Shown in pieces: positions 41,436 through 51,742 of a stretch of 64,000 bases of DNA. The stretch's first letter is position 1; every line of letters begins with the position of its first letter. The notes under the pieces are model-generated. The model did not search any database. It worked only from the letters and a program-made list of their open reading frames with translations, and had not been told where the DNA came from. Source of the stretch: Vicinamibacteria bacterium (GTDB lineage: Bacteria; Acidobacteriota; Vicinamibacteria; Fen-336); NCBI GenBank assembly GCA_035570235.1, contig DATMML010000012.1, positions 62,001-126,000 on the forward strand. Direction: 5' to 3'. The translations under genes were made by a program, and so were the position numbers.

Positions 41436-43040
41436 TTGGCGGGGCCCCGCAAAAGGACCCTCAGCCGCAAGAGTGCCGCCCCGCCCCCCCCGGAGCCCGT
41501 GCGGCCGCTGGCGGTGGTGGACATGGGCGCGAGCGCGATCCGCTTGCTGGTGGCGGAAGCCCTGCCCGGTCAGCCCGTTCGCGTCCTCGAAGAGGCCTCG
41601 CGCGGCGTCCTCCTCGGGAAGGACACCTTCACCCACGGCCGCCTGGGGGCGGCCACGGTGGAGGCGACCCTCAAGGCCTTGGAGGGGTTCCGGCGGATCA
41701 TGGATACGTATGGAGTCGTGCGCTACCGTGCGGTCGCCACGAGCGCGGTGCGCGAGGCCCAAAACCGCGAGACGTTCCTGGACCGCGTGCGGCTACGCAC
41801 AGGGATCGACGTGGAGGTCATCGACGGATCGGAGGAGAACCGCCTGTCCTACCTGGCCGTGCGCGAGAGGTTGCGCGACCACGAGGCCCTCACCGGCGGC
41901 GACGCCCTCCTGGTGGCGGTGGGGGGGGGCAGCGCGGACCTCTCCTTCCTGTCCAAGGGTGAACCGACCCATTCCGGAACCTACGCCTTGGGCTCCATTC
42001 GCATGCGACAGAACCTGGCTTCCTGGCATGGGAGTCACGAGCAGCGCATGAGGCTGCTCCGGCGACACATCCACAACGTAGTGGAGGACATCCGGCGCGA
42101 GATGCCGCTGCGCGAGGCGCGGCACTTCATCGCCCCCGGAGGCGACGTGCGGTTTGCGGCCTCCCAGATCCTGGGGGAGGAAGTCGCGGCGGTGGGGGTG
42201 CCCGCCTTGCCCAAGGAGCCGTTTCTGGCCTTCTGCGACCAGGTGGCGGCCGACGACGTGGACCAGCTCGTGGAGCGCTACCGGCTCCCCCTGGCGGAGG
42301 CGGAGACGCTCGTCCCCGCCCTCCTGGCCTGCCGCGAGCTGCTGCTGGAGACGCAGGCCGACCAGATCTTGGCCCCCGATGCATCCCTGCGGGCCGGCCT
42401 GCTCCTGGACATGGTGCGCGGGGAGGAGGGGCATGGCATCGAGGACTTCAGCCGCCAGGTCCTGGCCAGCGCGGCGGCCCTGGGGGAGCGCTATCGCTAC
42501 GACGCACCCCACGCCCACAACGTAGCCCACCTGGCCGCCCGCCTCTTTGACGAGCTCAAGGCCGAGCACGGCTTGGGCAGCCGGGACCGGCTCCTCTTGA
42601 AAGTTGCGGCGCTCTTGCACGACATCGGGATCTACGTGAACCTGCGCGGCCACCACAAGCACTCGCAGTACCTGCTCTCCGTCTCCGAGATCTTCGGCCT
42701 CTCCCGCGACGACATGGCGGTGGTCTCGAATGTGGCCCGTTACCACCGGCGGGCCGCGCCCCAGAGGTCCCACCTGCCCTACATGTCCCTGGACAGCGAC
42801 GCGCGCGTGGTCGTGAACAAGCTGGCTGCCCTCCTGCGTGTGGCCAACGCCCTGGACGCCGACCACCTCCAGAAAGTGAAGGACGTGCACGTGCTGCCCG
42901 AGGATGGGGGCTGGGTCCTGGAGGTGGAGGGGGCGGGGGACTTGACCATGGAGCGCCTGGCCGCGCTCTCCCGGGCCGACCAACTGACCGAGGTCTTCGG
43001 CCGTCGGCTGACCTTCCGGGAGGCTGGGGTGCGGTTGTGA
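41436..43040 (+). CDS. ppx: Exopolyphosphatase / GppA-type phosphatase with HD domain
   Basis: A 534-residue protein. The N-terminal actin-like Ppx/GppA module (about 25-325) shows LAVVDMGASAIRLLV, AVATSAVREAQNRE, IDGSEENRLSYLAV and the phosphate-binding VAVGGGSADLSFL. The C-terminal HD module (about 340-490) shows HAHNVAHLAARLFDEL, ALLHDIGIYVNLRGHHKHSQY and the closing metal ligands. It should remove terminal phosphates from polyphosphate, and possibly the 5' phosphate of pppGpp. The start is a TTG at 41436 with a strong AGGAGG site. Its stop overlaps the GTG of ppk by four bases. Confidence 0.93.
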   Translation: MAGPRKRTLSRKSAAPPPPEPVRPLAVVDMGASAIRLLVAEALPGQPVRVLEEASRGVLLGKDTFTHGRLGAATVEATLKALEGFRRIMDTYGVVRYRAVATSAVREAQNRETFLDRVRLRTGIDVEVIDGSEENRLSYLAVRERLRDHEALTGGDALLVAVGGGSADLSFLSKGEPTHSGTYALGSIRMRQNLASWHGSHEQRMRLLRRHIHNVVEDIRREMPLREARHFIAPGGDVRFAASQILGEEVAAVGVPALPKEPFLAFCDQVAADDVDQLVERYRLPLAEAETLVPALLACRELLLETQADQILAPDASLRAGLLLDMVRGEEGHGIEDFSRQVLASAAALGERYRYDAPHAHNVAHLAARLFDELKAEHGLGSRDRLLLKVAALLHDIGIYVNLRGHHKHSQYLLSVSEIFGLSRDDMAVVSNVARYHRRAAPQRSHLPYMSLDSDARVVVNKLAALLRVANALDADHLQKVKDVHVLPEDGGWVLEVEGAGDLTMERLAALSRADQLTEVFGRRLTFREAGVRL

Positions 43041-45169
43041 AGGGCCCGTCCAAAGACCGCAAGCGCGAACCGGAGCTGTTCCTGAACCGCGAGCTCTCCT
43101 GGCTCGAGTTCAACGGCCGCGTCCTGGAGGAGGCCACCGACCCCAACAACCCCCTCCTGGAGCGGCTGAAGTTCGCCACCATCGTGGCCGGAAACCTGGA
43201 CGAGTTCTTCATGGTGCGGGTGGGCGCCCTCAAGAACGCGGTCCGGGAGGGGGACACGGGAGCGGACCTGGCCGGGCTCACCCCCAGCCAGCAGCTCCAA
43301 CAGATCTCGGAGCGGGCCCACGCCATGGTGGACCGGCTCTACGAAGCCTTGACGGGCGAGATTCTGCCGGGGCTGGGGGGGCGGGGGATCCGCATCCTGC
43401 CCCTCGAGGCCCTGGAGCCCGGATCCCGGGCGGCCGTCGCCCGCTACTTCCACGACGAGGTGCTGCCCGCCCTCACGCCCCTGGCCATCGACTCCTCCCG
43501 CCCCTTTCCCATGCTGGCCAGCCTGAGCCTGAACTTGGCCCTGCTCCTCGCCCCCGAGGAGGGGGAGGAACACACGCGGCTGGCCGTGGTCCAGGTGCCG
43601 GCCCGACTCCCGCGGCTGGTGCGGCTGCCCGGGGGGGACGGCACCACCTACCTCCTCCTGGAAGAGATCCTCCGCGGCGAGCTGCCCGCCCTCTTCCCCG
43701 GCCAGCAGGTCCGGGAGACCGCGGTGTTCCGCATCGCTCGGGACTCCGAGCTGGACCTGGACGACGAGGGCGGGCGCGACTTCCTCCGGGTCGTGGAGGA
43801 GGAGCTCCGCCACCGGCGCCAGAGCGGCATCGTGCGGCTGGAGGTGGAGGCGGGGGTGGGGGAGGCCCTCCTCGGCGTCCTCGCCGAACGCCTGGGACTG
43901 GAGGCCCAGGACGTCTATCGCGTGCGGGGGCCCCTGGACATCCGGGCCCTCTTCCCCCTCGTGGACCTGCCCGCCCTCGAGGACCTGCGCGACCCCCCGT
44001 TGAGGCCGCTGGCCGCCATAGAGCCCGCCCCCGCGGACCTCTTTGCCCTCCTCGACCAGCGGGACCTCCTCCTCCACCACCCCTACGAGTCCTTCGACCC
44101 CGTGATCTCCTTCGTGACGCGGGCGGCGGAGGATCCCGACGTGCTCGCGATCAAGCAGACCCTCTACCGCACGAGCGGTGACTCGCCGGTGGTGCGGGCC
44201 CTGGCCCGCGCGGCCGAAAACGGTAAGCAGGTCACGGTTTTGGTGGAGCTCACCGCCCGCTTCGACGAGCAATCCAACATCCGCTGGGCCAAGAGCCTGG
44301 AGGAGGCAGGGGCGCACGTGATCTACGGGATCCGTGGCTACAAGACCCACGCCAAGATCTGCCTGGTCGTGCGCCGGGGCCAGAGAGGGATCAGCCGCTA
44401 CGTGCATTTGGGCACCGGCAACTACAACGACCGCACGGCCCGCCTCTACACGGACTTCGGGCTCATGACCTCCGAGAGCGAGATCGGCGAGGACGCGTCC
44501 GCCTTCTTCAACGCCATCACCGGCTACTCCGACCCCCCCCACATGAAGAAGCTGACCATGGCCCCCACCCAGCTCCGAGAGCGGATCCTGAAGCTGATCG
44601 AGAGGGAGCGGCAACGGGCGGACGCCGGCCAAGCGGCGGAGATCGGGGCCAAGATGAACGCCCTCGTCGATGAGGACATCATTCGCGCCCTCTACGGGGC
44701 GGCGCGGGCGGGGGTAAAGATCCGTCTGAATGTCCGCGGCATCTGCTGCCTGCGACCGGGGGTCAAGGGCGTGAGCGAGACGATCGAGGTGGTCTCCATC
44801 GTGGACCGCTTCCTGGAACACGCCCGCATCTTCTACTTCCGGAACGGCGGCGACGACGAGGTCTATCTCTCGAGTGCGGACTGGATGCCCCGGAATCTGG
44901 ACCGGCGGATCGAGCTGCTCTTCCCCGTGGAATCCCCGGAGGCGCGGCAAAAGGTGCTCTCCGCCCTGGAGGCGATGTTCCAGGACAACGTCAAGACCCG
45001 GCGGCTGCAGCCAGACGGCAGCTACAAGCGGCGCCGGCCGGCCAAGGGCGAGGAGCCCTTCCGGGCCCAGATCCAGCTCTATCGCGAGGCCCAACGGACC
45101 CTGGAGCGAGCCCGCGTGGTCTCGGGCGTGACCCTCGAGCCCTTGGTCACCCCCGCCGGCAAGCCCTAG
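43037..45169 (+). CDS. ppk1: Polyphosphate kinase Ppk1
   Basis: A 710-residue enzyme that builds polyphosphate from ATP. The N-terminal domain begins with FLNRELSWLEFNGRVLEEA. The catalytic core has the two essential histidines, H438 in GYKTHAKICLV and H457 in YVHLGTGNYND, with the same 19-residue spacing as E. coli H435 and H454. Also visible are QTLYRTSGDSPVVRAL and DWMPRNLDRRIELLFPV near the end. Full length is typical for the family. Its GTG start is coupled to the ppx stop, so synthesis and breakdown enzymes share one transcript. Confidence 0.97.
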   Translation: MKGPSKDRKREPELFLNRELSWLEFNGRVLEEATDPNNPLLERLKFATIVAGNLDEFFMVRVGALKNAVREGDTGADLAGLTPSQQLQQISERAHAMVDRLYEALTGEILPGLGGRGIRILPLEALEPGSRAAVARYFHDEVLPALTPLAIDSSRPFPMLASLSLNLALLLAPEEGEEHTRLAVVQVPARLPRLVRLPGGDGTTYLLLEEILRGELPALFPGQQVRETAVFRIARDSELDLDDEGGRDFLRVVEEELRHRRQSGIVRLEVEAGVGEALLGVLAERLGLEAQDVYRVRGPLDIRALFPLVDLPALEDLRDPPLRPLAAIEPAPADLFALLDQRDLLLHHPYESFDPVISFVTRAAEDPDVLAIKQTLYRTSGDSPVVRALARAAENGKQVTVLVELTARFDEQSNIRWAKSLEEAGAHVIYGIRGYKTHAKICLVVRRGQRGISRYVHLGTGNYNDRTARLYTDFGLMTSESEIGEDASAFFNAITGYSDPPHMKKLTMAPTQLRERILKLIERERQRADAGQAAEIGAKMNALVDEDIIRALYGAARAGVKIRLNVRGICCLRPGVKGVSETIEVVSIVDRFLEHARIFYFRNGGDDEVYLSSADWMPRNLDRRIELLFPVESPEARQKVLSALEAMFQDNVKTRRLQPDGSYKRRRPAKGEEPFRAQIQLYREAQRTLERARVVSGVTLEPLVTPAGKP

Positions 45170-45170
45170 C

Positions 45171-45569
45171 GTGGAGGGCGGCCCTCCGGAACCGCGGCTC
45201 AGCGAGGAGGAGCGTCTCAGTCTCGAGAAGGGGATGGCCCAGTTCAACGACGGCTACTTTTTCGAGTGCCACGACACCCTGGAAGACTTGTGGATGGGGA
45301 TCCGCGGTCCCTCCCGCGACTTCTTCCAAGGCCTCATCCAAGTGGCGGTGGGTTTCTACCACCTGGGCAACGGGAACCGGGGCGGCGCCCTGACCCTGCT
45401 CCAACGTGGTCTTAAGCGGCTAGAGAAGTACAGCGACAGGTACTGCGGTCTCGAGCTCAGGGAGTTGCGCGACGACCTTCGATCCTGGCTGGCCCGGATC
45501 GAGGCCGGCCAGGGCTTTCCGGATGGGCTGGGCGGCCTTCCCAAGTACCGAAGCTCCGGACCGGCCTGA
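45171..45569 (+). CDS. DUF309 family protein
   Basis: A 132-residue helical protein with the DUF309 signature FNDGYFFECHDTLEDLWM (about 25-42), followed by DFFQGLIQVAVGFYHLGNGN and a Leu/Arg-rich tail. The Glu, His and Asp of the signature suggest a metal or ligand site, but no DUF309 member has a known reaction that I can cite. It starts with a GTG one base after the ppk stop, so it is almost certainly part of the polyphosphate operon. Confidence 0.85.
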   Translation: MEGGPPEPRLSEEERLSLEKGMAQFNDGYFFECHDTLEDLWMGIRGPSRDFFQGLIQVAVGFYHLGNGNRGGALTLLQRGLKRLEKYSDRYCGLELRELRDDLRSWLARIEAGQGFPDGLGGLPKYRSSGPA

Positions 45570-45957
45570 CCTTGCTCCGCTGCCTCTGAACCTGTGTCGC
45601 GCTCCTGTAACTAGCCCCGATCTGGCGAGGGAGGCGATGATGCAAGGAACCCCTGAGCGCGCGGGCACCTACTGGCGTTGGTGGTTACGCTCTGCGGAGG
45701 CTGCGGCCTGAGTTTCCGGGACCTGAATCCCGAATTCGTCGCCGGGATTGCAGACCTCGGCCGAGCGGTTACCAGTGTTCGGCGCGAACGGCGAGATCGG
45801 AGACCGGCTCTTGGCGGAGGCCCTCGGCCAAGGCCACGAGGTCACGGCGTTCGCGCACCGGCGGGGCCCCCGGGGACGATCCAAGGGAGGGGGCGCTTGA
45901 TCGCGCTCTTTGGAGCACGGGATGACCGCGGGCGGGCAGACGCGCTCCATCCCGTCT
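45570..45957. other. Intergenic region after the polyphosphate operon, containing a gene remnant
   Basis: These 388 bases separate convergent operons. A 24-codon frame (45637-45711) has a GGGAGG ribosome site but no recognisable content. A Rossmann-fold remnant occupies 45775-45900. No clear terminator hairpin is visible. Confidence 0.5.
45775..45900 (+). pseudogene. N-terminal remnant of an NAD(P)-binding Rossmann (NmrA/SDR-like) gene
   Basis: A 41-codon frame reads VFGANGEIGDRLLAEALG, then QGHEVTAFAHRRGP, and stops. This is the first strand-helix-strand unit of an NmrA-like or atypical SDR protein, with the dinucleotide-binding pattern GxxGxxG nearly intact (GANGEIG). The start Met, a ribosome site and everything after the second strand are missing. 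It is therefore a decayed or truncated fragment. Confidence 0.5.
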
Positions 45958-47370
<1,413 letters not shown>

Positions 47371-47405
47371 TGCTCCCAAGGATAAACCCACCATTACCGG
47401 CGGGG

Positions 47406-48401
47406 CTACCAGAACAAAAGAAGAGCGCGGTAGGAGAGCGCAGACATGGCCGCGGAAAGGGGGATGGTGAGAACCCAGGCCCAGACAATGCGCTGGGCGA
47501 CCCCCCACTTCACGGCCGAGAGCCGGCGGGTGGCGCCAACGCCAATGATCGCGCCGGTGATGGTGTGGGTCGTGGAGACCGGAATGCCGCTCAGGGTTGC
47601 TCCCATGAGGGTTAGGGCGCCCGAGGCCTCGGCGCAGAACCCTCCGAAGGGCTGGAGCTTCGTGATCCTGGTCCCCATCGTCTTCACGATCCGCCAGCCC
47701 CCGAACATCGTCCCCAAGGCAATCGCGGCGTGAGAGATGAGCACGACCCACAGCGGGACCTCGAAGGTCTTCAAGCGCCCAGCGGTCACGAGCAGGCCAG
47801 TGACGATCCCCATGGTCTTCTGGGCGTCGTTGCCCCCATGGCCGAGGCTGTAAAGGCCGGCGGAAACGAGCTGCAACCGGCGGAAGAGCTGGTCCAGCTG
47901 GAAAGGGCGCCAGCGCCGGAAGATCCAGGTCATGGAGACCATCAAAAGAAAGGCCAAGAACATACCGATGAGCGGCGCTAAGATGATGAATATGAGCGTC
48001 TTCGTCCAGCCCCCGGGCAGGATGGCGATGAATCCGGCCTTCGCCACCGCCGCCCCCGCGTAGCCGCCGATCAGCGCGTGAGACGACGAGACGGGAAGGC
48101 CGTAGTACCAGGTGATGAGGTTCCAGGCGATAGCCCCCAGTAGGCCGGCCAGGATCACCTCCTCGGTCACGATGCTCAAGTCGATCATTCCTTTGCCCAT
48201 GGTCTTGGCCACCCCTGTTCCGAGCACGAAAGCGGCCACGAAGTTGAAGAAGGCCGCCCACAGCACGGCCCTCTGGGGGGAGAGGACCCGGGTCGAGACC
48301 ACGGTCGCGATGGAGTTGGCAGCGTCGTGGAAGCCGTTGAGGAAGTCGAAGGTAAGGGCGACCAAGATGATGAAGACGAGAACCCAGGTTTCGGGAAGCA
48401 T
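47406..48401 (-). CDS. pit: PiT-family inorganic phosphate transporter
   Basis: A 331-residue membrane protein with about ten helices and the two PiT signature repeats: FDFLNGFHDAANSIATVVSTRVLSP near the N-terminus and a second copy containing SLGHGGNDAQKTMGIVTGLL in the C-terminal half. It imports phosphate with a cation at low affinity. The DUF47 gene ends 15 bases upstream, the usual pairing. The protein is shorter than E. coli PitA, which has a large internal loop, but typical for bacterial PiT proteins. Confidence 0.94.
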   Translation of the reverse strand: MLPETWVLVFIILVALTFDFLNGFHDAANSIATVVSTRVLSPQRAVLWAAFFNFVAAFVLGTGVAKTMGKGMIDLSIVTEEVILAGLLGAIAWNLITWYYGLPVSSSHALIGGYAGAAVAKAGFIAILPGGWTKTLIFIILAPLIGMFLAFLLMVSMTWIFRRWRPFQLDQLFRRLQLVSAGLYSLGHGGNDAQKTMGIVTGLLVTAGRLKTFEVPLWVVLISHAAIALGTMFGGWRIVKTMGTRITKLQPFGGFCAEASGALTLMGATLSGIPVSTTHTITGAIIGVGATRRLSAVKWGVAQRIVWAWVLTIPLSAAMSALSYRALLLFW

Positions 48402-48416
48402 GAGACCAGTCTTGGT

Positions 48417-49067
48417 TCAGGTGCTCTTAATGACGACGTTGCCGAGGACGTGTGTGTAGTCCTTGCAGGCGTCGCAGGCCTCCTCCAGCCCGTCGTAGAC
48501 CTCCTTCCATTTCAAGATCTTGATGGAGTCCCGGCCGCCCGTCTTAAAGAGGTCCGCGATCACTGTTCCGTAGAGGGCGTCCCCCTGGTTTTCAAGCTCC
48601 GAGATGCGCACGATGGATTCATGGATTTTTCGTTCGTTGTTTAGGTCCCAGACCATGGTCGTGGCCCGGTCGATCTCGACCGTCATCCCTACGATGATGT
48701 CCGCGAACTGGCGGAGGGCCTCCGGGGACTCCTCCAGCTCGAAGAGCACGAGGTATTGGGCCACGCTCTCCAAGTAGTCGAGTATGTCGTCAAGATCTTT
48801 GGCCAGGGAGCGGATGTCCTCGCGGTCGAGGGGCGTTATGAACGTGGAGTTCAAGGCCTCAAAGATCTGGCGCGTGGTCTGGTCGCCTTCGTGCTCTAGA
48901 GCCTTGAGCTGGACGGTCTTGACGCGGCGCTCCTCCAGACTGGCTGCGTTGGAGATCTCCGAGAAAAGACGGGCCGCCCGCAGCAGGGTCTGAGTGTCCT
49001 TGGCGAGGAGTTCGTGAAATCGTTCCTCCTTGGGCATGAACCAGCGGATCACTTGGTCAGCCTTCAT
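48417..49067 (-). CDS. DUF47 (PhoU-like) accessory protein of PiT
   Basis: A 216-residue helical protein related to PhoU (DUF47/TIGR00153 type). It starts MKADQVIRWFMPKEERFHELLAKD and has HEGDQTTRQIFEALNSTFITPLDREDI (about 75-101), the metal-binding segment of this family, and LENQGDALYGTVIADLF near the end. It is thought to control the neighbouring PiT transporter. A good AGGAGGGG ribosome site precedes the ATG. It lies 104 bases after phoR on the same strand. Confidence 0.9.
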   Translation of the reverse strand: MKADQVIRWFMPKEERFHELLAKDTQTLLRAARLFSEISNAASLEERRVKTVQLKALEHEGDQTTRQIFEALNSTFITPLDREDIRSLAKDLDDILDYLESVAQYLVLFELEESPEALRQFADIIVGMTVEIDRATTMVWDLNNERKIHESIVRISELENQGDALYGTVIADLFKTGGRDSIKILKWKEVYDGLEEACDACKDYTHVLGNVVIKST

Positions 49068-49171
49068 GGCACAACCCCTCCTGGCCCCGGAGAACTCTGG
49101 AAGCTACGGTGATGATCGGGTAAACGCGGCGGGATGCTACCACGGGGGAGTGTCGATGGGCGGGGTCGGGC

Positions 49172-50956
49172 TCAGGTCGCGGTGTGCTCCTCACCGGAGG
49201 GTACGGTGACCGTGAAACGCGCGCCCTTGCCGGGTGCGCTCTCCACCCTCACCGTGGCTCCCATGCCTTCCGCGAGGTGCTTCACGATGGCTAGGCCGAG
49301 GCCGGTCCCCCCCAGCTCGCGGCTGCGGGCTTTGTCAACCCGGTAGAAGCGCTCGAAGATCCGGGGAAGATGCTCGGCCGCGATGCCGGGGCCGTCATCG
49401 CGGACCTCCAGAACCGCGCTTCCGTCGGGGCCGGGCGCGCTCGTGACCTCGACTTCCCCCCCTTCGGGTGTGTACTTGACCGCGTTCTCCACTAGGTTCT
49501 CGAGGATGCGCCGGAGGCGATCGGCATCGGTCATGATGACGGGGGCGGAATGGTCAACGCGACGGAGCGAGAGTTCCTTGCGCCCGGCCAGGCTCGCGAA
49601 CGAGGCCACCACGTCCTCCACCACTTCCGCGGGCGCCACTTCCTCCCAGCGCGGGGGCCGTTCCCCGGACTCCAGCCGGGAGAGCTCGAGCAGGTCCTCG
49701 ACGAGGGCGGCCATCCGGTCGGCGTGGGTCCGGATCTTGCCCAAGAAGCGCTGGGAGGTGGGCGGGTCCAGGGCCGCCCCGTCCTCCAGCGCCTCCACGA
49801 AACCGCGGATGGAGGTTAACGGTGTGCGCAGCTCGTGAGAGGCGTTGGCTACGAAGTCGCGGCGCACCTGATCCAAACGCCTGCGCTCGGTGGCGTCGTG
49901 GAAGGTGAGGACGGCGCCGTGGGGCGTCCCTTCCGCTCCCGGGAAAGGGACCCCGGTCATGGCGTACACGCGTCGCGGGTGGCGGAACTCCACCTCCACC
50001 GCCCGGCGGGCACCCGTGCGCAGCACTCCTTCCAGGATCTCGCCCACCTCCCGCTGCCGCACGACCTCCACATAGTGCCGCCCAACGGGTTCGCGCAGCT
50101 CCAACCCCCGACGAAGCGCGTTGTTGGCCAGGATCACGTTGCCTCGATGGTCCACCACCAGCACCCCGTCCTCCATCGCGGAAAGGATGGCGTCCTGTCG
50201 GGCCTGATCACGGGCGATCTCAGACAGGCGATCCTGGAGTTGGTCCGCAGAGCGATTGAGGATTTGGGCCAGCTCGCCTAGCTCGTCGTGACGGCGCACC
50301 CGAGTGCGGGCCGAGAGATCGCCGGCCGCGAACCGGCGGGCCGCGTCCATGACCTCCTGCAGGGGACCGGCCAGGGAGGAAGAGAGGGCCAAGGACAGAA
50401 TGGCGGTTATGCCAAACGCCATGAGGAGGGCCAGCCCCACCGCCCGCTGGAGGGCCCCCACTTGGTCGTCGACCGCTTCCAAGGTCAGGGCCACCCGCGA
50501 CACGCCGACCACCTTTCCTTCATGGTAGACGGGCACCGCGGCGTAGAGCAGGTCCCGGTCCACGGTCGCGCTGTGGCGCATGGATAGGCCCACTCCCGTG
50601 GCTAGGGCGGCCTGTACCTCCGGCCGGTACTTGTGGTTCTCGAGCGCGAGCAACTCAGGACCGGAAACCGCGGTGTCCGCGACAACCCGTCCGTCCAGGG
50701 CCACGATCGTGACCCTGGCCCGGACCTCGCGTGCCGCCTGGTCCACCAAGGGGTCCAGCTCCTCGGGGGGGGCTCCGCGGGCCAGGCCCTCCTCCACCAC
50801 CCGCGCCATGAGACGGGCTTCCGCGAGTAGGCTGTCCCGGGCCTGGTCCAAGGCCCGCTGCCTCAAGCCGGGCCCGGCCAAGAGGAGCACGACGAGCAGA
50901 GCGGCGCTGGAGGCCGCGAGCGCGGTCACCACCATGCGCCCGCGGAGGGTCTTCAT
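49172..50956 (-). CDS. phoR: PhoR-type sensor histidine kinase
   Basis: A 594-residue membrane kinase. There are two membrane helices (about 9-29 and 173-195) around a periplasmic or extracytoplasmic sensor domain, then HAMP (196-248) and PAS (about 253-355). HisKA follows with the phospho-acceptor H374 in NASHELRTPLTSI, then HATPase (NLVENAVKYTPEGG, DDGPGIAAEHLPRIFERFYR, GGTGLGLAIVKHL). E. coli PhoR has only a very short periplasmic part, so the sensor domain here is a difference. The ATG at 50956 overlaps the phoB stop (ATGA). The upstream extension to 51094 lies inside phoB and is non-coding in this frame. Confidence 0.9.
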   Translation of the reverse strand: MKTLRGRMVVTALAASSAALLVVLLLAGPGLRQRALDQARDSLLAEARLMARVVEEGLARGAPPEELDPLVDQAAREVRARVTIVALDGRVVADTAVSGPELLALENHKYRPEVQAALATGVGLSMRHSATVDRDLLYAAVPVYHEGKVVGVSRVALTLEAVDDQVGALQRAVGLALLMAFGITAILSLALSSSLAGPLQEVMDAARRFAAGDLSARTRVRRHDELGELAQILNRSADQLQDRLSEIARDQARQDAILSAMEDGVLVVDHRGNVILANNALRRGLELREPVGRHYVEVVRQREVGEILEGVLRTGARRAVEVEFRHPRRVYAMTGVPFPGAEGTPHGAVLTFHDATERRRLDQVRRDFVANASHELRTPLTSIRGFVEALEDGAALDPPTSQRFLGKIRTHADRMAALVEDLLELSRLESGERPPRWEEVAPAEVVEDVVASFASLAGRKELSLRRVDHSAPVIMTDADRLRRILENLVENAVKYTPEGGEVEVTSAPGPDGSAVLEVRDDGPGIAAEHLPRIFERFYRVDKARSRELGGTGLGLAIVKHLAEGMGATVRVESAPGKGARFTVTVPSGEEHTAT

Positions 50957-51642
50957 CCCTCTGCCTCCGTGGCCAGGCGGTAGCCCAGCGACTTGACGGT
51001 GACGATTGAAGGGGCGAGAGCGGGGATCTTCTCGCGCAGGCGCCGCACGTGCACATCCACCGTCCGTGTCCCCTCTACGTAGGAGTAGCCCCACACGTTC
51101 TCCAGCAAAGCTTGCCGAGAGAGGACCCGGCCGTGGGCCTCCAAGAGGGCGACGAGGAGGGCGAACTCCTTGGCCGTGAGGTGGACGGGACGCCCCTCCC
51201 AGCGCACGGTGTGGCGCGTGCGGTCCACCTCGAGGGCACCGAGGGTGAGGGGCGCCTCCGCTTCGTCCATCCGCTCCAGGCGCCGGAATAGAGCCCGCAC
51301 CCGCGCCACTACTTCCTTCGGACTGAAGGGCTTCACCACGTAGTCGTCGGCCCCCATCTCCAGGCCCACGATGCGGTCCGCCTCGTCCCCCCGGGCCGTG
51401 AGCATGAGCACCGGGATTCCCCGTGTGCGCTTGTCACGCCGGACCTCGACGCAGAGGGAGAGACCGTCCCAGCCCGGGAGCTGGAGGTCGAGGACGAGCA
51501 GCTGGTAGCTCTCGGCCCGGATCCGCTCCAGGGCCCGCTTGCCGTCGTCCGTAGAATCCACCGCCCAGCCGTCGCCCTTCAGGTAGTGGGCCAGCAACTC
51601 CACGATGTCGGGATCGTCTTCAACGATCAGGACCCGCCGCAT
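50953..51642 (-). CDS. phoB: PhoB-type response regulator paired with PhoR
   Basis: A 229-residue OmpR-family regulator. The receiver has VLIVEDDPDI, the phospho-acceptor D52 in LVLDLQLPGWDG, and KPFSPKEVVARVRALFRR. The winged helix has LTAKEFALLVALLEAHGRVLS, ENVWGYSYVEGTRTVDVHVRRLREKI and TVKSLGYRLA. It is a typical partner for the overlapping PhoR kinase and leads the operon phoB-phoR-DUF47-PiT. It differs from the pst-linked regulator at 19086-19841 in lacking an N-terminal extension, so the two may have different targets. Confidence 0.9.
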   Translation of the reverse strand: MRRVLIVEDDPDIVELLAHYLKGDGWAVDSTDDGKRALERIRAESYQLLVLDLQLPGWDGLSLCVEVRRDKRTRGIPVLMLTARGDEADRIVGLEMGADDYVVKPFSPKEVVARVRALFRRLERMDEAEAPLTLGALEVDRTRHTVRWEGRPVHLTAKEFALLVALLEAHGRVLSRQALLENVWGYSYVEGTRTVDVHVRRLREKIPALAPSIVTVKSLGYRLATEAEG

Positions 51643-51686
51643 CCGAGATCAAGGATACTCCCGCTCCTGTGACGCCGCCGTGGCGG

Positions 51687-51715
51687 TTGGCAACGGGAGC
51701 GGTCCGTCGTATAAG
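51687..51715 (+). promoter_or_regulatory. Promoter of the SDR-ispH genes
   Basis: TTGGCA (51687-51692) and TATAAG (51710-51715) are exactly 17 bases apart. This is the best sigma-70 promoter I see in the window, 27 bases before the ATG at 51743, with a GGGAGG ribosome site in between. Confidence 0.65.
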
Positions 51716-51742
51716 TCACGGGAACAGCTGAGGGAGGCACCC

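Noticed and set aside
42779-45247. An 822-codon open frame on the minus strand over ppx and ppk
   Set aside because: It is antisense to two well-supported enzymes with conserved catalytic residues, and its product has no recognisable fold.
45637-45711. A 24-codon frame with a good ribosome site after the polyphosphate operon
   Set aside because: It has no hydrophobic segment, no known motif and no coupling to a neighbour. A chance frame is more likely.
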